Source: Streptomyces dysideae
GTDB lineage: Bacteria; Actinomycetota; Actinomycetes; Streptomycetales; Streptomycetaceae
NCBI RefSeq assembly: GCF_001514305.1
Contig: NZ_KQ949087.1
Coordinates: 1-61,681, forward strand
DNA: 61,681 nt
Direction: 5' to 3'
Shown here: in pieces, positions 16,481 through 23,640 of the stretch
Layout: each line of letters begins with the position of its first letter
How positions within the stretch are numbered: position 1 is the first letter of the stretch
Notes under the pieces: generated by a model
The model's database searches: none
Told to the model about the DNA's origin: nothing
The model's input: only the letters and a program-made list of their open reading frames with translations
Translations under genes and position numbers: made by a program

Positions 16481-16957
16481 ATGAGGACCACGACACGATC
16501 ACGGACAAGGGCACGGGCACGCAGGAACGCCTCGGCGATGAAGATGGTGGGCGCGCTGCTCGCCCTCTTCCGCGAGGCCGCCGGGCACACACAGAAGTCA
16601 CTGGGCGAGATCTTCGTCGTGGGCGAACAGCAGATCGCCTCGATCGAGCAGGGCAGACGGCCGCTGAAGCCGGATATCGCCGAGCAGCTCGACGAACTCC
16701 TCGGCACCAAGGGGGCGTTGTCGATCGCGCTGAGCAAGATGCCGGAGGTCGATTTCATTCCCCTGTGGGCCGAGGAGTTTCTCGACCGGGAGCGGGAGGC
16801 CATCGCGATTTCGCTGCGGGCACTCGCGATGGGCGTCGCGACCGTGGGCTGTGCCGCGAGCCAGGCCAGCGCCACCGCTCCGGCATCGGTTCCGTGCGCA
16901 TGCGCCACGCTGTCGAGTGCTGCCAGTACCCGCGTGCCCCCAGGCGCCTCAAGGTAG
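16481..16957 (+). pseudogene. WhiJ-type HTH regulator, C-terminus replaced
   Basis: The N-terminal part (to about residue 112, base 16816) is an XRE-family HTH protein with the DUF5753-type continuation: MVGALLALFREAAGHTQKSL, the recognition segment VVGEQQIASIEQGRRPLKPD and WAEEFLDREREAIAISL. The frame then abruptly becomes antisense to an aldo/keto reductase fragment and ends after 46 unrelated residues. Most of the DUF5753 effector domain is missing, as is the usual downstream DUF397 gene. The ATG at 16481 follows GGGGAG. The junction is exact to within a few bases, as expected of a rearrangement. Confidence 0.75.
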
Positions 16958-17435
16958 GAAGCCACCTCCTGCGCGCGGGGTCCGTCCAGCGGCGTGCCCG
17001 GCCGGTACTTGCCGGTCAGAAAGCCTGAGGCCAGGGCATAGTACGGAGCCGACGATAGCCCGTGCGCGCCGACAAGGGCGGCCAACGGACCTTCGTACAG
17101 GCCGCGTTCCATGAGGTTGTAGTGCTGCTGAAGCACGACGTACTTCGCCAGCCCGTCGCGCTCCGAGGCCTTCAGCGCCTCCGCGAGCCGTTCGACGGAG
17201 ATGTTGGACGCGCCGATGTGCCGCACCTTGCCCTCGCGGATCAGGTCGTCCAGGACCCTGAGGAACTTCTCCACCGGTATCTCCGGCTGGTCGAAGTGCG
17301 TGTAGTAGAGGTCGATGTAATCGGTCTGGAGGCGCCGCAGCGACTGCTCTATCGCTCCCCGAATGACCTGGGGAGAGAGCCCCTCGAAGTCGGGGTGCGC
17401 GCCCACTTTGGTCGCGATGACGAGGCGGCTTCGAT
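16816..17435 (-). pseudogene. Aldo/keto reductase, internal fragment
   Basis: About 206 residues from the middle of an NADPH-dependent aldo/keto reductase: LVIATKVGAHPDFEGLSPQV, the active-site His segment YIDLYYTHFDQPEIP, VRHIGASNISVERL, and LASGFLTGKYRPGTP through VATPIASAR. Family members have about 320-330 residues. The N-terminal Asp/Tyr active-site strands and the cofactor-binding C-terminus are absent. The 3' side stops at 16816 against the HTH fragment. The 5' side stops near 17435 against an NRPS fragment on the opposite strand, with an in-frame TAG just upstream. Confidence 0.8.
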
Positions 17436-17437
17436 GA

Positions 17438-18379
17438 CCACGGGACTTCAGCCACTACGATGCCGGCGTCCTGTGCATGGACCGAATAGCTGCCGGAATC
17501 GCTGCCGAGGGCGTGCTGTTCAACTACATCATGCTGGACAAGGGGCATACCCCTCCGGATGACTCGACCGAAGTGCACGTCGAAAGCCACGCGCATTCCG
17601 TCCACAGCGAAATCACGGTGATCGATTATCAGGGGATTCTTGACGTCACGCTCCAGGTGGGCCATGACAGTCTGTCGACGGCACAAGCGAAAGCGGTTCT
17701 CGCCGGGATTCCCGTGCTGCTCGAACAGTTCCTCCAGGATCCCGCAGTGCAGCGGCCGGATTTTCGCGGCGTGCTGCCTCGCTGGACTGCGCCGCAGGGA
17801 TGGATCGACTGGCGTGGGCGCTGGCTGTACAAGCCGGACTTGCAGCAGGCCCTCCAGGAATGTTCCGGCGTTCAGCAGGCAGCGGTGGCAACGGAAGAGC
17901 AGGACGGACGAGCCGTACGACTCTTCGGTTGCGTCGTAGGAGATCGCGCGGTCACCCCGGGCGATCTCCGAGAACACCTGCTGAGCACCAGGCAGCTGCC
18001 CGGGGTCAGCGTCGTCCCGGACGAGTTCGTGGTCCGCCACGAGGCGCCGTACGACATGGATTCGCTCGATTCCTGGCTGAACAGTCCCGGGGTGACTCTT
18101 CGCGGCACCGGCCGTATCAGAGACGGTCATGACGAGGAAGCGGAAGAGAGCACAGAAAAGAGCACAGCCGAGAAGGCGCTGCTGGGGTGCTTTCGGCGTC
18201 TCCAGCCACGCACGCACCCTCACCTGTCGCTGAGTTATGCGGAATCGGGCGGAGAGTACACGAAGATTCCAGCTTTCATTGAAGCACTTCATGGCGCCGG
18301 TTACGGCGGCCTCTCCGTTCACGATCTATTGAGCACATACACGTTTCGAAGGCTTGCCGAGATGATCACGGAGCACTGA
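17438..18379 (+). pseudogene. 3' end of an NRPS-like gene with degenerate carrier domain
   Basis: An open frame from 17438 (internal ATG at 17477) with no convincing start; a TGA lies just upstream at the junction. Domains in order: C-terminal part of a condensation domain (DFSHYDAGVLCMDRIAAGIA; VIDYQGILDVTLQVGHD), a piece resembling the C-terminal subdomain of an adenylation domain (GWIDWRGRWLYKPDLQQAL; VTPGDLREHLLSTRQLPGVS), and a carrier-protein-like domain (SYAESGGEYTKIPAFIEAL). In that last domain the expected GGxS phosphopantetheine site reads GGEY, so the attachment Ser is absent. The stop overlaps the start of the glycosyltransferase gene (TGATG), so the two were one operon. It is probably the surviving edge of a deleted secondary-metabolite cluster. 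Whether it is still translated is unknown. Confidence 0.65.
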
Positions 18380-19491
18380 TGGCTCAGCAGCAGGATGTCC
18401 CCGCGAGCGTGCCCACGGTCGCGGTCATCATTCCGGTCCGCAACGGCGCCGACCATATCGACCAGGCGCTGGCATCGATTGTGACGCAGACCGTTCCGGT
18501 CGACGAAGTCCTGGTCGTCGACGACGGTTCGACGGACCGCACATACGAACAGGTGAGCCGCTGGAGCGGCATTCTGCCTCTGAGGGTCATACGCACGGAG
18601 CCCACCGGGAGCTGGCACGCGCGGCGCCGCGCCGTCGAAGCCGCCGGCACCGACCTCATCCTCCAACTCGATTCGGACGACATGCTGTTGCCGGGCGCCG
18701 TCGCTTCGATGACCCAGGCCTACGCCCGCCGTCCGGGGCTCATCGCACCTCGACGGCTGATGCTGGTCGAAGGAGAGACGGCGGACATCCCACGGGCGAT
18801 CACGGAGCGCCTGCCGGAGTCGGGCGACCAGTACGCCTACATGCTGGTGCGCAACTACATCGGCATCGGCTGCCTCTACAGCAAGAAGGACTACACAGCG
18901 GTCGGAGGTTATCGGCCGGGCCGTTACGCCGAGGACTGGGACCTGTGGCTGCGGTTCGCCGCTGCGGGCATCCCCATCTCGCTCGCCGAGGAACCGACGT
19001 ACGTCTACAGCGTTCACCGGAAGAACGCTTCCAGCAGCGGCGGCCCCGCACAGGGCGACCAGGAGACGCTGCGCCGATTCCTGCATGTCGGGAGCGAGAC
19101 ACACCGGCGTACTGCCAAGCTGGCGCTGCTGCAGCGCGCCGGCATCGAGTACCTGCGCGAACTGAAGCGGGCAAGCCTTGCGGACATGCCCGTCGATGTC
19201 GCCGCGGCCGGTCTGGCCGGGAATGCCGGGATCGACGTCTGGTACGACGATGATCTCGGACACGTCCTCGTGGGTGAGGCCGCGACGGGGGACGGGCGCT
19301 GGCTCGTGGTCGTCTCGGCGGATGGCAGCGAGACAAGGCTCCGGTCCATCGTGACGCCCGCCGGAACCCTGGAAGCCAACGAGACCGATCCCGCCCTTCG
19401 CTGGGATGGGCGCAACCTCACCTGGTACGGCTGGCTGGCCCACGAGGCGTGGGACGGCCCTGCGGAACTCACGTCACCGACGACGAGATGA
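18379..19491 (+). CDS. Family 2 glycosyltransferase
   Basis: A 370-residue cytoplasmic GT-A enzyme. The nucleotide-sugar fold is visible as VAVIIPVRNGADHIDQAL, VLVVDDGSTDRTYEQ and the metal site LQLDSDD. The acceptor side contains GRYAEDWDLWLRFAAAGIPI (the ED-type catalytic motif). About 90 C-terminal residues form an extra domain (VWYDDDLGHVLVGEA; LTWYGWLAHEAWDG) that I do not recognise. Its ATG overlaps the stop of the NRPS-like gene by TGATG, indicating translational coupling. It may once have glycosylated that pathway's product (inference). The gene looks intact although its neighbours are not. Confidence 0.85.
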   Translation: MAQQQDVPASVPTVAVIIPVRNGADHIDQALASIVTQTVPVDEVLVVDDGSTDRTYEQVSRWSGILPLRVIRTEPTGSWHARRRAVEAAGTDLILQLDSDDMLLPGAVASMTQAYARRPGLIAPRRLMLVEGETADIPRAITERLPESGDQYAYMLVRNYIGIGCLYSKKDYTAVGGYRPGRYAEDWDLWLRFAAAGIPISLAEEPTYVYSVHRKNASSSGGPAQGDQETLRRFLHVGSETHRRTAKLALLQRAGIEYLRELKRASLADMPVDVAAAGLAGNAGIDVWYDDDLGHVLVGEAATGDGRWLVVVSADGSETRLRSIVTPAGTLEANETDPALRWDGRNLTWYGWLAHEAWDGPAELTSPTTR

Positions 19492-19545
19492 GGCGCCCCG
19501 CGGCGGCGGGGCATCGCGCCGAAGCCCCGCCGATGACAGGTCGGC

Positions 19546-19938
19546 CTACTCGCTTGACGGTGAGGCCAGTGGAACGCCGAGGCCCACGGGGGTGCCGAAG
19601 TTCGGCGTGCCGTCGGCGTTCCAGGTGAACTTCTGCGCTCTGGTGCTGCGGTTCATGTCACAGCCACCGCTCGAGGAGCTGTTGGTGTGGTAGACGATCC
19701 AGTCCTCGGTCCCGTCGGGCGACTTGAAGAAGCCGTTGTGGCCGGGTCCGTACACACGGTTGGCGTCGGACCGCTGGAAGACGGGGTTCGGTGACTTGAC
19801 CCACGAGGAGGAACTCAGCGGGTCCCCGCCGTTGTAGGTGAGCATGCCCAGCTTGTCGTCGGCCGTGGAGCAGTGGCTGGCGGAGTAGATGATGAAGGTC
19901 TTGCCGCCGTGTTGCAGGACCTCCGCGCCGTCGTTGGC
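19546..19938 (-). pseudogene. GH43 arabinanase-type enzyme, 3' part (interrupted)
   Basis: The C-terminal 130 residues of a GH43 enzyme (EVLQHGGKTFIIYSASHCST, RVYGPGHNGFFKSPDGTEDW, KFTWNADGTPNFGTPVGLG). It resembles the tail of the intact GH43 at 8428. The reading frame is broken at 19938 by a 156-bp MITE-like element. On its other side, at 20095-20190, the frame resumes (STPTYSWETVGGAANEG on the minus strand). Removing the element and one copy of the 8-bp duplication restores GGAANDGAEVLQHGG, a normal GH43 strand with its catalytic-region Asn/Glu-type neighbourhood. The 5' two-thirds of the gene are gone. Confidence 0.85.
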
Positions 19939-20102
19939 GGGTCTTCGAAGTTGAGCGGTGCGCGGACGCCGGGCGCCGACTGGTAAGCCGCGAGGATGTG
20001 ACAGTTTCCGCGGGAGTGTCACATCCCCGGCTTACGAGGGCCCTGGGGGGCGGACGCCGACCAACAGGGGCGCACCGCTCAAGTTCGAAGACCCTCGTTG
20101 GC
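19931..20102. mobile_element. 156-bp MITE-like insertion with 8-bp target duplication
   Basis: Element 19939-20094 begins GGGTCTTCGAAGTTGAGCGG and ends with its reverse complement (25-bp terminal repeats with one mismatch). Inside, GTAAGCC and GATGTGACA pair with TGTCACATC and GGCTTAC, so nearly the whole element can fold into one long hairpin. It is flanked by the direct repeat TCGTTGGC (19931-19938 and 20095-20102). Eight-base duplications are typical of several DDE transposase families. It has no coding capacity, so it must be moved in trans if it is active. Confidence 0.85.
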
Positions 20103-20190
20103 CGCGCCGCCCACCGTCTCCCAGCTGTAGGTCGGGGTGGACAGCGGCCGGAGGGTCTGTACGGTCGTCGTGTCGGAGTCTTTGACGACT
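20095..20190 (-). pseudogene. GH43 fragment, 5' side of the MITE insertion
   Basis: A short minus-strand frame reads VVKDSDTTTVQTLRPLSTPT followed by YSWETVGGAANEG, then enters the MITE. The motif TPTYSWE...G is the usual segment just before the conserved Glu strand of GH43 arabinanases. The sequence upstream (beyond about 20190) no longer matches GH43 and instead belongs to a plus-strand GH127 remnant, which marks an older deletion or fusion point. Confidence 0.7.
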
Positions 20191-20591
20191 GGACAGACCC
20201 GAAAGAGGATGTGACACGGCTTCTGAGCTTGTTCTTTATGGTCTGGCCTGGTTACGTTCGGCGATGGTGCCGGGGCGTCTGGTCGTTTTGCCCACGTCGT
20301 AGCGGGTGGCGGGATGCCGGTTCTTTGAGCCGAGCGGGCGTCCGGGGCCGGGCCGGTTGGGTTTCGGCGCACGAGCCGCTACAACGGGGGCAAAACGACC
20401 AGACGTCCCGAGAGCATCACCGAACGCAACCAGCTCAAAGCTCGCAAAGGTTAAATAACAAGCTGAGCGTCGTCAGTGCCGACGGACTGCGCCGGGGAGA
20501 CGGAGACGCCGTACGACTGACGTCAGTTCCGTACCACGCGTGGGCGAACCGTCGGGAGGGGCCGATGCGGGTGTGGATTCCTGAGGCGTGA
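20185..20591 (+). pseudogene. GH127-type beta-L-arabinofuranosidase, 3' remnant (interrupted)
   Basis: The C-terminus VRLTSVPYHAWANRREGPMR ending in VWIPEA matches the conserved end of GH127 beta-L-arabinofuranosidases, which usually finish VPYxxWANRGPGxMRVWL/I. Upstream, WTDPKEDVTRLL is separated from SVVSADGLRRGDG by a 235-bp insertion. Excising it with one copy of CTGAG restores a continuous frame. Only about 55 residues of a protein normally 600 or more residues long remain. Beta-L-arabinofuranosidases act on arabinan- and extensin-type chains, consistent with the island. Confidence 0.7.
20223..20467. mobile_element. 235-bp inverted-repeat insertion with 5-bp target duplication
   Basis: Element 20228-20462 begins CTTGTTCTTTATGGTCTGG and ends TTAAATAACAAG. 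Its two ends form long imperfect inverted arms of about 80 bp (both contain GACGTCTGGTCGTTTTGCCC or its complement with one or two changes). It is flanked by CTGAG at 20223-20227 and 20463-20467. The centre is a short GC-rich spacer with no gene. The sequence is unrelated to the 156-bp element 125 bp away, so two different families hit the same remnant. Confidence 0.8.
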
Positions 20592-22221
20592 GGTCGGGTG
20601 CGGTTGCGGTCCACAGGGCGATTTCGGCATCTCGTGGGCCGTATGCCGTGTGGGCGGTGTCCGGTCGACCGTCGACTGTGTGACCGGTGCGTACGGTATT
20701 CAGTCGGCTGTCGTCTGCACGCGCGATGTCCGCGGTATCCAGTCCACTGCCGACCGTACGCGCCCTGTCCGCGGTATCCAGCCGACCGCCGACCGTACGC
20801 CCGGCGTCTGCGGTATCCAGTCCGCCTGCGCCAAAGATCCGTACCGGATGCGCCGCATCCCACACCTCCCACCCCGGATCTCCGGACTCCACGAACCGCA
20901 CCCACGCCCCGTGCATCGCGTCGGCCAGCTCGGCCGGTGCGTTCTCGCCCGCGAGCTTCGCCGATTCCGGCACGTCCCCCGTGTCGAACACGAAGCCGAG
21001 TTCGAGGGCGTGGCAGGCGCCGAGGTCGGGGAGGTTCGACGGCCAGGCGAACTCGTACAGGTACGACGAGCCCGGACGGGCGTCGGCCAGGCGCTGGAGG
21101 GGGCGGCGCAGCAGGTGGTCGGCAACCATCTGGCCGACGATCTCGGCGGTGCCGGCGTCGGGGTGCAGGGCTCGGTAGCCGCGCGGGATTTCCGGGCCGG
21201 TGTGGCAGCGGGCCATGGCGCCGGCGAGGGCGACCGCGCCGAGGCGGTCGACGCGTTCCAGGAGGCCGCCGGGTACGAGCCACAGCCGGTACTCGTCGCT
21301 GGTCCAGCCCATCAGCAGGTCGACGTCGGGTGCGGCGTCGCCGTCGGCGAGGGCCTCCAGGGGGTCGCGCGGGACGAGGTCACCGTCGATGACGACCCCG
21401 AAGGCGGGGCCGCCCAGTACGGGGCTGCTGAGTTTGCCCACCTCGGCCTGGGTGCGCAGGAGCAGTTCGCGGTCGACGTCGGCGAAGGCCGCGGCGGTGG
21501 CGGGGATCTTCAGCCGGTTGGCCATGCGGCGCACCACGCGCCGTACCTTGTCGCGTTCGGCTGCCTCGGGCGGTCCGCTCTGCAGGATGGCCCGCCGGAC
21601 GAGTCCCTGGGCTTGTGGGGCGGCGAGCAGGGCGCCGGCGCTGATCGCGCCGGCGGACTGTCCGGCCAGGGTGACCCGGTCGGGGTCGCCGCCGAAGGCG
21701 GTGATCGACTCGTGGACCCACTGGAGTGCGGCGAGCTGGTCGCGCAGTCCGGGGTTGGCGGGGGCGTCCGGGAAGAGGCCGTAACCCTCCACGCCCAGGC
21801 GGTAGTTGACGGAGACGAGGACGACGCCGTCGCGGGCGAAGGGGCGCCCGTCGTACACGGGGACGGCGGAGGAGCCCCGGGTGAGGGCGCCGCCGTGCAG
21901 CCAGACCATGACCGGGAGGCGGGCGCCGGGGTCGGGGGTCCATACGTTGAGGTTGAGGCAGTCGTCGCCGGGCACGACCGGGTCGGAGAGGTACTGCGCG
22001 AAGGATTCGGAGTACGGCGGCTTGGGTGCCGTGGGGCCGAAGGCGGTCGCGTCGCGTACGCCGTCCCAGGGTTCCGGCGGTACGGGGGGCCGGAAGCGGC
22101 GCGGTCCGAAGGGGGGTGCCGCGTACGGGATGCCCCGGAAGACCGCGACGCCGTGTTCGTACCTGCCGCGTACGGCCCCGTGTGGCGTCCTGACCACGGG
22201 GTCTGTCCGGACTGCTGTCAT
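20473..22221 (-). CDS. Type-B carboxylesterase with tandem-repeat insert
   Basis: A 582-residue alpha/beta-hydrolase without a signal peptide. Family blocks are present: FRGIPYAAPPFGPRRF, EDCLNLNVWTP-type (here GDDCLNLNVWTP), the oxyanion hole WLHGGALTRGSS, and the nucleophile elbow LAGQSAGAIS (Ser189). It would hydrolyse carboxylic esters; acyl groups on pectic oligosaccharides are an inferred substrate. Near the C-terminus, five 13-residue units (GRLDTADRARTVG and relatives) interrupt the fold before PRDAEIALWTATAP. The DNA is a 39-bp tandem array at 20632-20826. The ATG at 22221 follows a purine-rich GAGGAGG region. It may be read through from the pectin operon 150 bp upstream. Its 3' end overlaps the GH127 remnant on the other strand. 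Confidence 0.83.
   Translation of the reverse strand: MTAVRTDPVVRTPHGAVRGRYEHGVAVFRGIPYAAPPFGPRRFRPPVPPEPWDGVRDATAFGPTAPKPPYSESFAQYLSDPVVPGDDCLNLNVWTPDPGARLPVMVWLHGGALTRGSSAVPVYDGRPFARDGVVLVSVNYRLGVEGYGLFPDAPANPGLRDQLAALQWVHESITAFGGDPDRVTLAGQSAGAISAGALLAAPQAQGLVRRAILQSGPPEAAERDKVRRVVRRMANRLKIPATAAAFADVDRELLLRTQAEVGKLSSPVLGGPAFGVVIDGDLVPRDPLEALADGDAAPDVDLLMGWTSDEYRLWLVPGGLLERVDRLGAVALAGAMARCHTGPEIPRGYRALHPDAGTAEIVGQMVADHLLRRPLQRLADARPGSSYLYEFAWPSNLPDLGACHALELGFVFDTGDVPESAKLAGENAPAELADAMHGAWVRFVESGDPGWEVWDAAHPVRIFGAGGLDTADAGRTVGGRLDTADRARTVGSGLDTADIARADDSRLNTVRTGHTVDGRPDTAHTAYGPRDAEIALWTATAPDLTPQESTPASAPPDGSPTRGTELTSVVRRLRLPGAVRRH
20632..20826. repeat. 39-bp tandem repeat array inside the carboxylesterase gene
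   Basis: Five degenerate units of 39 bp encode GGLDTADAGRTVG, GRLDTADRARTVG, SGLDTADIARADD, SRLNTVRTGHTVD and GRPDTAHTAYGPR on the minus strand. The multiple-of-three unit keeps the frame open. The Thr-Val-Asp/Thr-Ala words resemble those of a linker in the GH43 at 40105-40185. Confidence 0.8.
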
Positions 22222-22372
22222 ATGCCCACCAGCCTCCTCGCCGCGCTCGTGCACCGTGAAGATCAGAGCAACACATCCGGGCTCGATATTCCGGTGCACG
22301 AGGCGGTTTGGGGGCTGTTCGGGGTACACGTGTCACTGATTGCATACACCCGACCGCATACTGCTCACCCTG

Positions 22373-23614
22373 CTACTTGGCGTACATCAGCGTGCCGAAG
22401 CCGAGCTGGTCGAAGCCTCCGCTGTTGGTGCCGTAGTCACCGCCACCTCCCTCCGGGTAGTTCGTCTGGGCGATGCGCTGCAGGTAGGGGACGGACAGGT
22501 TGCGGCGGCGCCGGTAGTGGGAGTCGAGCATGGCCCACACCGGGCGGAGCTGGCCCCGCGAGACGTCGGAGATGGCCGTGTGCTCCCGGTAGTCGCAGTT
22601 GACGCCGGTTCCCCAGGTGTACTTGGTGAACGGCACGGTCTCGTTGAGGTTGTACTTGGCGACGTACTGAGCGGCCCTCATGAACCGGTTGCCGTCCCAG
22701 CCGTACAGGTCCTCGCCCTGGTTCCAGGCCATCTCGCAGATCGCGCCCATCTGGCCCATGCCCATGATGGTGTGGCCCTGGTCGCGGCCGGACTCCTGCC
22801 ACTGGGCGAGGTTGTCCGGGTGGAGGAACGGCACGGCGTTGCGGATGGCGCCGTTGCCCGCGCCGTTCTTGAAGTAGTTCACGGCCTGGTCGTACTTGGC
22901 GCCGTCGTCGCACAGGATGCCGATGGCCAGGACGGACGCCACGTTGCACAGGTCCCAGTTCGCCCAGTAGTTGGTGATGCAGGCGCCATTGTGCTGGGTG
23001 AGGAACTGGTTGTTGAGCGGGTAGAACACCTTGCGCATCATGTTCTGGAACCGGCCGAGGTCGAAGCCAGCGTATCCGCGCATGAGTTCGGCCGCGTTGG
23101 CGAACTGCCAGCCGTAGATTCCCGCGGCGAGGAACCGGTCGGCGTTTCCGGTGACGGTGGTGAGCCTGGAGGACCAGGCGTTGAGGATCCGCACGGCGCA
23201 GTCGGCGTTGTCGCGGGTGCCGCCCACCTGCCAGCGCAGCGCGTTCTGGTAGGCGGCGGCGATGTCGTTGTAGAGGATTCCGTAGTTCTGGCCGTCACCG
23301 CCGCGGATGATGGTTTCCTGCGGGTTGGCCGTCCAGGTGGACCGTGAGTGGGAGTTGTCGATCAGGCGCTGCCAGCCGGCCCGCCACGGGTTGTCGCCCG
23401 CGGCGACCCGGACCTTGGCACGGTTGATGTCGCCCCAGTTGTGCAGCATGCCGGGGTGGGTGAAGGTGGCCGGGGCCGCCTCGGCCGCGCCCGTGAGGGC
23501 GGTGGCCGAGGCGCCGACGGCGAGAGCGGCGGTGAGTCCGCCGGCGGTCTTCAGCAGACCGCGGCGGCTCAGCTCGGGTGCGGGGAGGTGCTTGTGGGGG
23601 GAAATGCGGCTCAT
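22373..23614 (-). CDS. Secreted alginate-lyase-family protein (single domain)
   Basis: A 413-residue secreted protein with a Tat signal (SRRGLLKTAGGLTAALAVG, cleavage near AEAAP). The rest is one alpha/alpha-toroid of the alginate lyase family (PF05426-like): FTHPGMLHNWGDINRAKV, AAGIYGWQFANAAELMRGY, CITNYWANWDLCNVASVLA, and WQESGRDQGHTIMGMGQMG, whose His/Arg/Tyr-type residues correspond to the family's active site. In a pectin operon the substrate is more likely an uronic-acid polymer of plant origin than alginate (inference). I chose the ATG at 23614, which has GGAG nine bases upstream. It is last in the six-gene transporter-enzyme operon and homologous to the N-terminal domain of the preceding 1109-residue protein. 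Confidence 0.83.
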   Translation of the reverse strand: MSRISPHKHLPAPELSRRGLLKTAGGLTAALAVGASATALTGAAEAAPATFTHPGMLHNWGDINRAKVRVAAGDNPWRAGWQRLIDNSHSRSTWTANPQETIIRGGDGQNYGILYNDIAAAYQNALRWQVGGTRDNADCAVRILNAWSSRLTTVTGNADRFLAAGIYGWQFANAAELMRGYAGFDLGRFQNMMRKVFYPLNNQFLTQHNGACITNYWANWDLCNVASVLAIGILCDDGAKYDQAVNYFKNGAGNGAIRNAVPFLHPDNLAQWQESGRDQGHTIMGMGQMGAICEMAWNQGEDLYGWDGNRFMRAAQYVAKYNLNETVPFTKYTWGTGVNCDYREHTAISDVSRGQLRPVWAMLDSHYRRRRNLSVPYLQRIAQTNYPEGGGGDYGTNSGGFDQLGFGTLMYAK

Positions 23615-23640
23615 GCGGTGCAACTCCAATCCATGAAGGA

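Noticed and set aside
15397..17406. One 669-residue minus-strand protein combining aldo/keto reductase and ATPase parts
   Set aside because: The middle is antisense to the HTH gene and the end is antisense to a Gly/Ser tail; it is an accidental open frame across rearrangement junctions.
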